Source of the DNA: Planctomycetota bacterium
GTDB lineage: Bacteria > Planctomycetota > Brocadiia > Brocadiales > Bathyanammoxibiaceae
Assembly: GCA_016209685.1 (NCBI GenBank)
Contig: JACQVQ010000003.1
Location: 42,853-106,852, forward strand
DNA: 64,000 bases
Reading direction: 5' to 3'
Shown here piece after piece: positions 35,742 through 43,986 of this stretch; position 1 is the stretch's first letter; each line of letters begins with the position of its first letter. Made by a program: the position numbers and the translations under genes. Below the pieces are notes generated by a model. The model was not told where the DNA came from, made no database searches, and saw nothing but the letters and a program-made list of their open reading frames with translations.

Positions 35742-36950
35742 TCAAGGTATCTCTACCGGCGGCATGTTCCACAGCCTCTGCCGGGCCTCGTTCACGCTCC
35801 ACAGCCCCGAGCGTACCAGCCTCTCTGCTATCCGACTCTTGAGGTCCTCGTTCTCCTTGAGGGCCTCCACCCTGGAGAGGTCAAACTCCCCGAAGATGCC
35901 TCCCCCGAAGCGGGGCAGAAGTGAGGTATTCAGTGCCTCCTCTATCTTCTTCAGCCTGGGGATTACGCCCTTGGTCCAGAATATCTTGTCCTGGGTCTCG
36001 CTGTTGGCGTAATTGGCATACTCTAGTATTCCCACCTCTATGGGTGGCACCTTATAGACGGCCAGGATTTCCCCCCTGGAGAGCTTGCGCTGTTCAATGA
36101 ACTCCATGTCCTTCTGTGGCAGGCTGACGGACTGCCACTGTAGGCCCTTCTCCAGCAGTATCACCCTGTGACTGCGTTCGGCCCCAGTGTAGGCCTGTTC
36201 AAACTCTGCCTTGAGACGGCGGAAGCTGGAATCGTCCAGTTCCTCCTCTGTGGAGAGTACCCCGGAGGGCCTGGCCCCCTGGCGGAAGAACTTCTGGTTG
36301 TAGAGGACGGCGTAGAAGTCGGCCAGTAGCCCCTGCCTTGCCGCCGCCAGTGGAGACGCCCCCCAGCGTTCGTTTAAGGGATTAAAATACTTGAGGTGGA
36401 TGACCTCCTCCCTGGAATAGGCCACGCTCCGGCCACCCACGTCAAATAAATAACCCTGGATGAACTTCTCCTTATCCGGGACGATCCTCATGCGGTCGGG
36501 CCTGAGCGGCCAGAGTTCCGTTGGTAGCCCCTGTGCATCCCCTAGGTTCGCTCCGCTCACTACAGGCTTTTCCAGGGCCCAGAAGCAGTTGCCCGTGAGT
36601 TCCAGGTATATTACACTTGCCTCCCAGAAGTCATAGCGGGTCATGAGGGGGTTTACGCCCCAGAAGAGCCTCATGAGCGGGTGCTGTGGGGGGAGCTTCT
36701 CACGTCCACGGGGTGTGTCCCTGTAAAAGACCATTGGGGTACTTGCAATGGCCTGGGCCAGGGCCTTCACGCAGGCGTAGACCCAGACGCTGGAGTATTC
36801 AGCCTCCCCGTATAGCTCCATGTATTGCCTGGAGCGCCAATCTGCGGGAGTGGCCATCTCACCACCCCAGGGATAGAATAAGGGGGAGCCAGCCCTAAGC
36901 GTATTAGATTTCTTCCAGAAGAGGGACAGTATCTTGTTCGTTATACCCAT
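35742..36950 (-). CDS. HK97-type phage portal protein
   Basis: A 402-residue portal of the HK97 family: 'SSVWVYACVKALAQAIASTPM', 'HPLMRLFWGVNP', 'WPLRPDRMRIVPD', 'VIHLKYFNPLNERWGASPL', 'FFRQGARPSGVL' and 'AVYKVPPIEVG', with a C-terminal helix-rich clip/crown part. Twelve portal subunits would form the DNA entry channel. A short insert 'VVSGANLGDAQGL' (36541-36572) is encoded by a GTAGTGAGCGGAGCGAAC repeat in frame. The end of the gene is duplicated at 34425-34505. The terminase gene lies upstream, with a two-gene cassette in between. Confidence 0.92.
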   Translation of the reverse strand: MGITNKILSLFWKKSNTLRAGSPLFYPWGGEMATPADWRSRQYMELYGEAEYSSVWVYACVKALAQAIASTPMVFYRDTPRGREKLPPQHPLMRLFWGVNPLMTRYDFWEASVIYLELTGNCFWALEKPVVSGANLGDAQGLPTELWPLRPDRMRIVPDKEKFIQGYLFDVGGRSVAYSREEVIHLKYFNPLNERWGASPLAAARQGLLADFYAVLYNQKFFRQGARPSGVLSTEEELDDSSFRRLKAEFEQAYTGAERSHRVILLEKGLQWQSVSLPQKDMEFIEQRKLSRGEILAVYKVPPIEVGILEYANYANSETQDKIFWTKGVIPRLKKIEEALNTSLLPRFGGGIFGEFDLSRVEALKENEDLKSRIAERLVRSGLWSVNEARQRLWNMPPVEIP

Positions 36951-36999
36951 GGGTTACCTCGCATACGTGTTTATTGGAAGGCCACAAGAAAAGATTTAA

Positions 37000-37105
37000 G
37001 TCCAAATGCCAAATGTCAAATCAAATCCAAAATCCAAATGCCAAACAAAAAACCCATTTGACATTTATTTGTCATTTGGGCTTTGGCATTTGGATTTTCC
37101 ATCAT
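37000..37105. repeat. CCAAATGC-type heptamer hairpin
   Basis: Repeats of CCAAATGCCAAATGTCAAAT followed by the complement ATTTGTCATTTGGGCTTTGG can fold into a long hairpin. A related structure lies at 55030-55142. Confidence 0.75.
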
Positions 37106-37135
37106 CCTTTAAGCTAACCATATTGAATGATGGAT

Positions 37136-37177
37136 GTAAATGGCTGGATTCAACAAGATGCAACGGGGTTAAATAGG
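37136..37177. promoter_or_regulatory. Conserved element shared with the prohead protease upstream region
   Basis: About 42 bp beginning GTAAATGGCTGGATTCAACA match, in reverse complement, 59131-59172 with about six differences. In both places the element lies in the same orientation relative to the downstream phage structural gene (portal leftward, protease rightward). A third partial copy is near 58695-58717. It could be a phage operon control site or an attachment site. Confidence 0.45.
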
Positions 37178-37208
37178 GATAATGGATTTTTATTGGCTGG
37201 CTGGTCTC

Positions 37209-37289
37209 ACACAAACCTCACCCTCGGCTCCCCGTGCCGGCGGAGCATACGGACGGCCATCTCAAGGGCGTCGGGGGCGTGGTCGCGTG
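37209..37289 (-). pseudogene. Orphan duplicate of the terminase large subunit 3' end
   Basis: 81 bp match 38421-38501 of intact terL with about eight differences. It encodes the same C-terminal residues ('MLRRHGEPRVRFV'-like), including its own stop (TGA instead of TAA). It lies 4 bp past the ImmA stop codon and marks the far edge of the XRE-ImmA cassette. Confidence 0.9.
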
Positions 37290-37293
37290 CACC

Positions 37294-37938
37294 TCAAATC
37301 TCAGAAACAAGTTTATCTAGCTTATCAAACTCAATACGTTTACTTATTACTTGTGAAGATACCTCAAAACTTTTCGCCACCCACTCCTCAACAATTTCTC
37401 GCAGGAAGCCGGAGTTTGCGTGGGCTTTTATATTGTTAGAAATACCGTCCATAGTCCCTTTTATGTCTTTAATTGCCTTCTGGATCTCTACCTTCAGGGG
37501 GGCTTGTGGAACCAGCAATAAACCCGCAAAACAACGCCCCTGCCATTCCACCCTTCTCAAGAGACTGTCAGGAATGGCTTTCACAAATGTTTTCCAACCA
37601 TCTACGTCTTGAACTTTTGACACTTTGAATAACTGTGGATGTAACACTAGGTGGCCAACTTCATGAGCTATGGTAAAACGGTATCTGGCGGGGTTTACGT
37701 GTTCCATTACCCCTTTGTCCACTGCAATGGAAGAAAAGTCTCCGTACAAGAAACCATCCATATCCAGCACATTGTATAGACCAGGAAGAGGGATGATATC
37801 AAGATTAAGTTTCCGCTCTGCGATGTCATCAATAGGAACTGGTATGGAGAGGGAGGGGTGATATTTTTCTAGGAAGGAATCGGCCTTCTTACGTATTTCC
37901 TCATAATCCATCCAAGGAACATCTGGGAAATCCTCCAA
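37294..37938 (-). CDS. ImmA/IrrE-family metallopeptidase
   Basis: A 214-residue protein with the zinc protease motif HEVGH (residues 92-96) in 'TIAHEVGHLVLH', and an N-terminal 'ADSFLEKYH' region typical of the DUF955/ImmA family. Such proteases often inactivate a partner XRE repressor in phages and mobile elements. The upstream XRE gene ends 2 bp before this start (a TTG at 37938), so the pair is an operon. The gene ends 4 bp from the duplicated terminase tail. Confidence 0.88.
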   Translation of the reverse strand: MEDFPDVPWMDYEEIRKKADSFLEKYHPSLSIPVPIDDIAERKLNLDIIPLPGLYNVLDMDGFLYGDFSSIAVDKGVMEHVNPARYRFTIAHEVGHLVLHPQLFKVSKVQDVDGWKTFVKAIPDSLLRRVEWQGRCFAGLLLVPQAPLKVEIQKAIKDIKGTMDGISNNIKAHANSGFLREIVEEWVAKSFEVSSQVISKRIEFDKLDKLVSEI

Positions 37939-37940
37939 GA

Positions 37941-38321
37941 TTAGGCCCTCTTGATAATTTGAATTAGTGCCTTTAATTGTTCATCCGTAACCTTTTGCCC
38001 TCGTATAGTCCTGAAGAGTATGGGAAGCTTTTCTACGACCTCTTCATCTTCCATAACTTCCTCCGGAATCTTGCCCTGGGCCACGTAGGCCAAATCGAAG
38101 AACTCATACCATTCCGCCGAACCCTCTTTAAGCTCTAAATGCCTGGCGTACTCTTCCAGTTTTTCACGCTTATCAGGAGGTGACATTTTCCCCCTCTCTA
38201 GCTTACTAATATTGGCAGGGTCCAGTCCCTTCTCCAGGCAGAAACGCCTCAGGGTATAGCCCAGGTCCATTCGCCTATTCTTAAAGAATTCCCCAAACTC
38301 CTTTAATGTCTCCCTTTTCAT
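37941..38321 (-). CDS. XRE-family HTH regulator paired with ImmA
   Basis: I use the ATG at 38321, which has GGGAGGGAGAAGG upstream; the longer reading from 38384 has no site. The 126-residue protein has a Cro/CI HTH at about residues 5-65 ('FGEFFKNRRMDLGYTLRRFC', 'DPANISKLERGKMSPP'). It probably represses its own promoter and is the likely target of the ImmA-like protease next to it. The pair sits in a cassette between intact terL and a copy of the terL 3' end. Confidence 0.87.
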   Translation of the reverse strand: MKRETLKEFGEFFKNRRMDLGYTLRRFCLEKGLDPANISKLERGKMSPPDKREKLEEYARHLELKEGSAEWYEFFDLAYVAQGKIPEEVMEDEEVVEKLPILFRTIRGQKVTDEQLKALIQIIKRA

Positions 38322-38418
38322 AACCTTCTCCCTCCCTTTCTCTGTGGTAATAATTATACCACACATCTTGGGATTTTTCAACACCCTTCAAAATGACTGG
38401 TTGGATTTCTTTTAATGG

Positions 38419-39984
38419 TTACACAAACCTCACCCTCGGCTCCCCGTGACGGCGGAGCATCCTGACGGCCATCTCAAGGGCGTCAGGGCCGTCGTCGTGG
38501 GCGCCCTTCGGGAATTGAATAAGCTGGTCTATCAGGGCCTTCTGGCCCTGTACCTTATTGGCTCTGAACCAGAACGGTTCAGGGTTGGTACAGGGCTGGT
38601 CGTCTTTCCTGAAAAGGATACTACCGGATTCAACCAGTGGCGAAAGGCTCCCTACCCTTGCCACCTTGTCAGAGAAATTCCTTACGGGACGGATGGGTAT
38701 GAAGAGCCCTTGCTTACGAGACATCTCCTCAAGCATGTCCTTTAAGACCACCTGGAAGGCGTTGGTCTCAATGGCCAGGCACAAGAAATGCGGATTGCGG
38801 AGTTCGGAATTCGTAATTTTAACTCCGCACTCTGCACTCTGCATTCCGCATTGGGTAGACCACCTCTGGAAGTTCCTGACGGCGGCCTCCAGGGTCTCCC
38901 TGGGACTCCCACGTACAAGCTCCACCTCAAGTACATAAATCCTCCCCGCCTGCTGGCCCACCGTGACCAGGGCGGAGTAGTCGCCTGGATGGGAGTGCCC
39001 GCCTGAGGCGGACCACCGCCCGCCCCCGCCAAGGGCCGGGTCAAGGGCAGTAACTATGAGGAGTTCTCCCTTTAACTCCTCTGGACTGTAGTATCTTATC
39101 CACTCTGGCCTGAAGAGTTGCTCCTCAGGGCTTATGGGGTTATTCTGGTACTCGCACTCAAAGGCCAGTGTGCCTATGCCCTCCTTCTGGCCGTCCCCGT
39201 TCTTTATCAACAGTAGCCTCTCTCCGTCATAATAACCCGGCCACAGCGCCTCCCCCTCCGGAGAGAGGGCCTGGTAGCGACGCCCCCTCCAGGCCTTAAT
39301 AAGTAGAGAAAGCAGGCTGTCGTGGTGGAGGATAGTGCCGATGACAAAGACGTCCCCCGTGGGGCCAAGGAGGTTTAGTACCGAGCCAAAGAACCAGTTC
39401 TTCAACTTCTCCCGGTTCTGAGGGTTAAGTACCACCTCCTCATCCTCCAGGTCGTCGCAGATTATCAAATCCGGACGGCTCTCAAAGCTCCGCATGCCCC
39501 TCAGGGAGGAATCCACCCCACGGGCCGATACCCTTATGCCAGTAGAGGTGAGGATGTCACGGTCTGTCCATTTCTCCCTACCCACAAGCTCCCCAAAGTC
39601 CCGTCTGAGGAGGGCGTTCTCCTCTAGCTCCCTGGTAATGGAGGCCAGGAAGCCCTCGGCTATGGCGCTGGAACTGGATAGGAGGACGATGAAGCGTTTC
39701 CTCCGGGTGCAGATGGCCCAGAGGGGAAAGACCAGGCTCGTGAGGACGCTCTTACCGTGACCCCTTGGGGCGGCGATGGCCTCACGCTTGCCCTGCACCG
39801 TCCTGGTGCAGGGCTTGTTGGCCTCCTTTGAGGCCATAAGGTGGTATAACTCCTTGTGGAAAGGGGCGGCAGGGGCAGTGAGATAGTGTGAGAGGTAACG
39901 CCTTGCGAAGGTCTCGGGGTCATCCCCCGACTCCGTCTCCTTGAGTACATCCTTCAGGAGGGGTCGTGTCTTCGGCCGGCTCAT
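38419..39984 (-). CDS. terL: Phage terminase large subunit with several in-frame repeat insertions
   Basis: Packaging ATPase/nuclease. Walker A-like 'IAAPRGHGKSVLTSL' near residue 75, Walker B 'PDLIICDDLEDEE', then an RNase H-like nuclease domain beginning 'IVTALDPALGGGG' and 'LAIETNAFQ'. I take the ATG at 39984 as start; 40092 is possible and overlaps terS further. Four repeat-derived inserts keep the frame: 39786-39812 ('PCTRTVQG'), 38997-39015 ('WSASGG'), 38785-38855 ('CGMQSAECGVKITNSEL') and 38549-38600 ('QPCTNPEPFWFRANKVQG'). The end of the gene is duplicated at 37209-37289. It is followed by the XRE-ImmA cassette, then portal. Confidence 0.9.
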   Translation of the reverse strand: MSRPKTRPLLKDVLKETESGDDPETFARRYLSHYLTAPAAPFHKELYHLMASKEANKPCTRTVQGKREAIAAPRGHGKSVLTSLVFPLWAICTRRKRFIVLLSSSSAIAEGFLASITRELEENALLRRDFGELVGREKWTDRDILTSTGIRVSARGVDSSLRGMRSFESRPDLIICDDLEDEEVVLNPQNREKLKNWFFGSVLNLLGPTGDVFVIGTILHHDSLLSLLIKAWRGRRYQALSPEGEALWPGYYDGERLLLIKNGDGQKEGIGTLAFECEYQNNPISPEEQLFRPEWIRYYSPEELKGELLIVTALDPALGGGGRWSASGGHSHPGDYSALVTVGQQAGRIYVLEVELVRGSPRETLEAAVRNFQRWSTQCGMQSAECGVKITNSELRNPHFLCLAIETNAFQVVLKDMLEEMSRKQGLFIPIRPVRNFSDKVARVGSLSPLVESGSILFRKDDQPCTNPEPFWFRANKVQGQKALIDQLIQFPKGAHDDGPDALEMAVRMLRRHGEPRVRFV

Positions 39985-40369
39985 CAAGGTCAATAATCTC
40001 TTTAAGGAGCGCTTTGACCTTCTGTCTCTCTTCTTCGTTAAAGTCTCCAAAGTTGGTTTCATTTTTGCCACGTAATTGTCCGAGGTAATCAAAGAGGATT
40101 TTAATGGCCTGGACGTTACCCTCCTTGGCCTTCTCCGTGAGGGCCTGGAGGAGGCGGGGCATTTCCTCCATAATGCGGTCCTTACACGTCTCTTCCAGGG
40201 CCTCCTGGAAGCCCGGCAGTGACCTCCACCTGGACAGCAATTTGGGATTTACCTTGAGCTCCCGTGCAATCTCCTCCGGGCTGCTCCCGGAGGAAAGCAG
40301 TTGCAAGAAGCGTCTTTGTTTGGGTTTCCAAACGGTAGAGCCGCCGTGCCTGGAGGGTCTGGAATTCAT
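39920..40369 (-). CDS. terS: Phage terminase small subunit-like protein
   Basis: I use the ATG at 40369, giving 149 residues; the reading from 40615 runs through palindromes ('TGPEPFWFRAG') and is probably not native. An N-terminal HTH ('KQRRFLQLLSSGSSPEEIA', 'LKVNPKLLSRWR') is followed by a helical part, as in DNA-recognising small terminases. It overlaps terL, the usual order. No clear ribosome site precedes the ATG. Confidence 0.75.
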   Translation of the reverse strand: MNSRPSRHGGSTVWKPKQRRFLQLLSSGSSPEEIARELKVNPKLLSRWRSLPGFQEALEETCKDRIMEEMPRLLQALTEKAKEGNVQAIKILFDYLGQLRGKNETNFGDFNEEERQKVKALLKEIIDLDEPAEDTTPPEGCTQGDGVGG

Positions 40370-40730
40370 AGAGAGGATAGCCCCACAAGAAAGGGGGCCA
40401 GGGCTGTCCGCCTTGGCGGATGTTCTATCGGCCTTTATTTTTTTTAGCCTGCCTCTTTGGGCACACGCCCTGGCCCACAAGTTTTTTGTAGTGCCAGCCC
40501 TGAACCAGAACGGTTCAGGGCCAGTGGAAATCTTTAAGTAGAAGTCTACCACATCTCCAGTGGATGTCAACTCATAGACGCCACAAGTTTCCACTCCGTT
40601 AAACAATAATTTCAAAAATCAGCTATCAGTAATCAGCAATCAGCTATCAGGAATCAGCAAGCTGACCGCTGTTTGTCATTTGGGCTTTGACATTTGGATT
40701 TTCCCCACTCCCTAGCCTTTGAGGTCTGTA

Positions 40731-40758
40731 TTGACATGCCCACAGCCGCATGTATACT
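40731..40758 (+). promoter_or_regulatory. Strong σ70-type promoter
   Basis: TTGACA at 40731-40736 and TATACT at 40753-40758, with 16 bp between. It lies 65 bp upstream of the start of the secreted protein at 40824 and reads rightward, away from terS. The 40616-40730 part holds a CAGCTATCAGTAATCAG heptamer tract. Confidence 0.75.
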
Positions 40759-40823
40759 GGAGAAAATATTAAGGATAATTAAAAGGCCTATCTAGGCCAT
40801 AACGAAGGAAAGGATTAGGGCGT

Positions 40824-41657
40824 ATGTGGAGAGTGGTAGTATATCTTATTTTAATGTTTGCCCTGGCCAATCTGCACCAGGCACGACTGGTCTTGTCCTT
40901 ACTGCCAGTTGTAGGGGCAGTTGCAGGGGAGGATAAACCCCAGGCAGAAAAAGGGGCGGCAGAGAAGGCCAGCCCTGAAGGCAGTGAAGTATCCGCTCCC
41001 GAAGAAAAGACCTCTGATAAGGATAAAAAGCCTGTCCTGAGTCCACCCGAGGTGCGTGGAGAGGGCGCCAGGGATTTCCTCAAGCTGGCCGAGCCCAGGC
41101 CCTTGACAGAAAAACAGCCTCAAAAGAAGGGCCAGTGGGGAGGCTACTGGGGGGCCGTCTACAGGAGGTCCCTGGATGAAGAACCCGAGGTGGGCGAACG
41201 GGAGAGTGAACCTGATAGCAGTGCGTCCGCCTCGGACAGATTACAGTCCCACCCTGGTGAACCAAAACGGACACCCCTCCCGGAAAAACCCGCCTCCCTT
41301 GCAGAGTATAAGGAGGTGGACTTTGCCAGGTTTGCCTCAGGCTCCTACGCCTCGGACTACGGGGACAAATACGTGAAGCTCCGTTGCCGCTTCGCCAGCC
41401 TCGCACCGGAGGGGATGCGGCTACAGGACTTCCCCCCTCCAGGGTATCTTAATTTTATTGTGGTAGGTACTGGAAGTTCCATGGAAAACCTCACCGTAGT
41501 AGCCAGTATGGGTAAGTCTGCCTCTGGAGGGGCAGGGCCAGGTGATAGGATGTTCCGAATAGAGTCGGGCAGGGAGATAACCCTTTACGGCCGTGCCCAC
41601 CGCCTGGGCCTGAGCGGGCTGACGCTGGTGGTGGACGAGATAGAGACCCGTAAGTAG
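40824..41657 (+). CDS. Hypothetical secreted protein
   Basis: A 277-residue protein with a signal peptide ending near 'GAVAGED', then a long Lys/Glu/Pro-rich low-complexity stretch (about 38-160), and a C-terminal β-rich domain (about 165-277: 'YVKLRCRFASLAPEG', 'EITLYGRAHRLGLSG') that resembles an OB-like fold. I recognise no family. The signal-peptide coding DNA is similar to that of the TPR gene at 41954. A consensus promoter lies upstream. Confidence 0.7.
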   Translation: MWRVVVYLILMFALANLHQARLVLSLLPVVGAVAGEDKPQAEKGAAEKASPEGSEVSAPEEKTSDKDKKPVLSPPEVRGEGARDFLKLAEPRPLTEKQPQKKGQWGGYWGAVYRRSLDEEPEVGERESEPDSSASASDRLQSHPGEPKRTPLPEKPASLAEYKEVDFARFASGSYASDYGDKYVKLRCRFASLAPEGMRLQDFPPPGYLNFIVVGTGSSMENLTVVASMGKSASGGAGPGDRMFRIESGREITLYGRAHRLGLSGLTLVVDEIETRK

Positions 41658-41953
41658 GGTTGGGGGGCATCCGCCTCAGGCGGACAACCCTATAGGGGGC
41701 ATGCCCTGCACCACAGGGGTGCAGGACAGGCTCAGACATGCCCCCCTTAGCCCGCGAATAACACACCCCAACCCCTCTCCCCCCTAATAAGGGGGGTAGG
41801 GAGGTGTTAGAGGGGAGAGGGGTGGAAGTAGCCGCAGGCCGTGCCTGAGGCAGGGTTGGGGACAGAGCCCCAACCCTATAGCCCTATAGCCCAGGTGCTC
41901 CGTCACCTGGGATGCCTTTCTGAGCATAGTGAATGAAAGGAGGGTTTGAATGT
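41658..41953. repeat. Gene-free palindrome-rich interval
   Basis: It contains CCGCCTCAGGCGGA, a CCCTGCACC...GGTGCAGG palindrome at about 41704-41727, and a variant of the composite double hairpin at 41849-41911 (AGGGTTGGGG/CCCCAACCCT, then CCCAGGTG/CACCTGGG). No gene seen. Confidence 0.75.
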
Positions 41954-42523
41954 ATGAGTAGGGTGCTAGTATATCTTGTTTTAATGTTGGTCGTATCCCT
42001 CCCGTCAATTGCAGGAGAGGACTACCTTGAACAAGGCGATGTACTCTTTGAGCAGGGCAGGTACGAAGAGGCCATTACCTGCTATGACAAGGCCCTGAAG
42101 CTTGACCCGAAGTACGCCCTGGCATGGTACAAGAAGGGCGTGGCCCGGAGCTTTCTGGGCAGGTACGAGGAGGCTATCACCTGCCTTGACAAGGCCCTTG
42201 AGCTTGACCCGAAGTACGCCGAGGCATGGTACCTCAAGGCCATAGCCCTGGGCAATCTGGGCTGGCACGAGGAGGCCATTAAGTCCTACGAAAAGGTCAT
42301 TGAGCTTGACCCGAAGTACACCCGGGCATGGGGATACAAGGGCGTGTCCCTGGGCAAGCTGGGCAGGCACGAGGAGGCCATTACCTGCTATGACAAGGTA
42401 CTGGAAATTAACCCAAAGTCAGCCGGGATATGGAAAGGCAAGGGCGCGGCCCTGGACAAGCTGGGCAGGCATAAAGAGGCCCAAACCTGCTTTGACAAGG
42501 TACAAGAGCTTCTTGGGCTATAA
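41954..42523 (+). CDS. Secreted TPR-repeat protein
   Basis: The start ATG at 41954 follows GAAAGGAGG by 10 nt. Signal peptide 'VLVYLVLMLVVSLPSIAGED', then five 34-residue tetratricopeptide repeats of the form 'AWYKKGVARSFLGRYEEAI...YDKALELDPKY'. TPR arrays bind peptides and would act here in the periplasm. The repeats are very alike, pointing to recent expansion. The signal-peptide region resembles that of the 40824 protein. Confidence 0.88.
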   Translation: MSRVLVYLVLMLVVSLPSIAGEDYLEQGDVLFEQGRYEEAITCYDKALKLDPKYALAWYKKGVARSFLGRYEEAITCLDKALELDPKYAEAWYLKAIALGNLGWHEEAIKSYEKVIELDPKYTRAWGYKGVSLGKLGRHEEAITCYDKVLEINPKSAGIWKGKGAALDKLGRHKEAQTCFDKVQELLGL

Positions 42524-42599
42524 GTCAGCCCCCCGTTGAGGCGGGTCAGGAATCAGTAATCAGCTATCGGCTATCGGCAATCAGCTATCAGGAATTTTT

Positions 42600-42626
42600 G
42601 TAGGGGCGGGGTAACCCCGCCCCTAC
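42600..42626. repeat. GTAGGGGCGGGGT palindrome
   Basis: 27-bp palindrome of the GTAGGGGC family between the TPR and PfpI genes. An identical-type copy lies at 59238-59264. A CAGCTATCGGCTATCGGC heptamer tract precedes it. Confidence 0.8.
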
Positions 42627-42648
42627 TGACTGCTTATTATCACGCAGG

Positions 42649-43176
42649 CTAAAGCCTGCGGCTACTGTCCACTGTCTTTATTATTGCCTTTAAGAAGTCA
42701 GGGAGGTCTGAGGGGCATCGGGAGCTTATCATGTTACCGTCCACCACCACCGTCTTATCCTCATACAAGGCCCCGGCATTCTGGAGGTCGTCCTTTATGG
42801 CAAAGAAGCAGGTCATTTTCTTACCTTTCACTATTCCTGCCGAGATGGGTACCCAGGCCCCATGGCAGATAGGCGCCACCACCCTGCCTGCCTCTCCCAT
42901 TGCCCTTACCAGCTTCAACACTGCAGGGTAACGCCTGAGCTTATCGGGGGCGTAACCGCCGGGGATGACCACCCCATCAAAGCCCTTCCAGTCCACATCC
43001 TCCACCCTGCAGTCCGCCTCCATAGGGTAACCCTTCTTGCCGTGATAAACCCTCTTTTCCGGACCAGCCACTACCACCTCCATCCCTTCCTCAAGCAGAC
43101 GGAGCTTAGGGTACCACCCTTCAAGGTCCTCATACTCGTCCTCTATCAGTATCAATACCTTTTTCCCTTTTCCCAT
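42649..43176 (-). CDS. DJ-1/PfpI family protein (protease I-like)
   Basis: A 175-residue single-domain protein with nucleophile elbow 'VAPICHGAWV' (Cys in CHG), 'DGVVIPGGYAPDKLR' and an early catalytic Glu region 'IEDEYEDLEGWYP'. This fits PfpI/YhbO-type proteins, described as proteases or as glyoxalase/deglycase enzymes; the exact activity is open. The last residues run into an AAGCCTGCGGCTAC repeat. It is unrelated in detail to the second DJ-1-like protein at 47633. Confidence 0.88.
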   Translation of the reverse strand: MGKGKKVLILIEDEYEDLEGWYPKLRLLEEGMEVVVAGPEKRVYHGKKGYPMEADCRVEDVDWKGFDGVVIPGGYAPDKLRRYPAVLKLVRAMGEAGRVVAPICHGAWVPISAGIVKGKKMTCFFAIKDDLQNAGALYEDKTVVVDGNMISSRCPSDLPDFLKAIIKTVDSSRRL

Positions 43177-43219
43177 AACACGGCCTGATTATCATATAAA
43201 GGGTAACTTTGTCAATCCC

Positions 43220-43414
43220 TCACTCCAGCTTCTCCTCCCACCTGTTCCTCTTGAGTCTCTCTACGAGGGCCTTGATGTCCTCCTCCGGCCAGCGGAGGTA
43301 GAGACCATATTTTATGGGGGCAGGGAACTTGCCCTTTTCCACCCAGTTCCTGATGGTGTAACGGCTGACGCCAAAGAGCTCACAGACCTCCTTTACCTTT
43401 AAAAAACGTGTCAT
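43220..43414 (-). CDS. Small HTH (excisionase/MerR-like) DNA-binding protein
   Basis: A 64-residue winged-helix protein: 'FLKVKEVCELFGVSRYTIRN' then 'WVEKGKFPAPIKYG' and 'RWPEEDIKALVERL'. This is the AlpA/excisionase-like 'helix-turn-helix 17' pattern, often in prophages. It could control the nearby phage genes. GAGGAGATGAG-type sites lie upstream. Confidence 0.85.
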   Translation of the reverse strand: MTRFLKVKEVCELFGVSRYTIRNWVEKGKFPAPIKYGLYLRWPEEDIKALVERLKRNRWEEKLE

Positions 43415-43435
43415 CTCATCTCCTCCTTTGCTAGT

Positions 43436-43463
43436 GTAGGGGCACGTTGCAACGTGCCCCTAC
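43436..43463. repeat. 28-bp perfect palindrome (GTAGGGGC family)
   Basis: Same sequence as 10003-10030 and 62098-62125. A CCGCCTCAGGCGGA copy and CTGCTGACTACTGACTG heptamers follow to about 43535. Confidence 0.9.
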
Positions 43464-43538
43464 TACCACCCGGCGGACGTGTCCGCCTCAGGCGGACTGA
43501 TTGCTGTCTGCTGACTACTGACTGCTGACTACTGTCTA

Positions 43539-43730
43539 TTACCGCCGCCTACCCATTAACAGATACAATAGACTCCCCTCCAGCTCCAGTATCTCCTCCA
43601 GACACCCATCGTCATGGGCGATGATGTCATCCACCAGGGCTTCTCTTGAACCGTACTGCTCCCCCCTGAGGACATAGAGTTCCTCTAGCGACTTGTGCAT
43701 CAATACCTCTTTTAGTTGCTGATAATCCAT
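43539..43730 (-). CDS. Small hypothetical protein
   Basis: 63 residues from the ATG at 43730, or 53 from the ATG at 43700, which has a better-spaced AGAGG. Acidic and helical ('LEEILELEGSLLYLLMG'). I recognise no family. It is divergent from the repressor gene at 43987 and shares its control region, so it may be the first gene under that repressor. Confidence 0.5.
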   Translation of the reverse strand: MDYQQLKEVLMHKSLEELYVLRGEQYGSREALVDDIIAHDDGCLEEILELEGSLLYLLMGRRR

Positions 43731-43891
43731 TCCTTCACGCTCAGTCTTCAGGTAGGGGCGACTCGCCTAAGGCTGACAGTCGCCCCCACAGTATTGCCAA
43801 ACCCCCAGCTTGGCTATTGACTATTTGCAAGAAATTGGGTAAAGTAAGCACATAAATGCCTAATACAACTTAGATACCCACAACCCTGTTG

Positions 43892-43937
43892 GCCAAAATA
43901 TACATTTTTGGCTAAAATAGCAAAAATAGGCTATTTT
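43892..43937. promoter_or_regulatory. Two AT-rich dyads, candidate repressor operators
   Basis: Dyad 1 is GCCAAAA-7 nt-TTTTGGC (43892-43912). Dyad 2 is AAAATAGC-8 nt-GCTATTTT (43914-43937). They lie 50-95 bp upstream of the CI/LexA-like repressor and between it and a divergent small gene, the usual place for autoregulatory operators. Confidence 0.55.
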
Positions 43938-43986
43938 GTCAAGGGTAATTAATAAGTTTTTGCCATATTTGACCATATAGACAACC

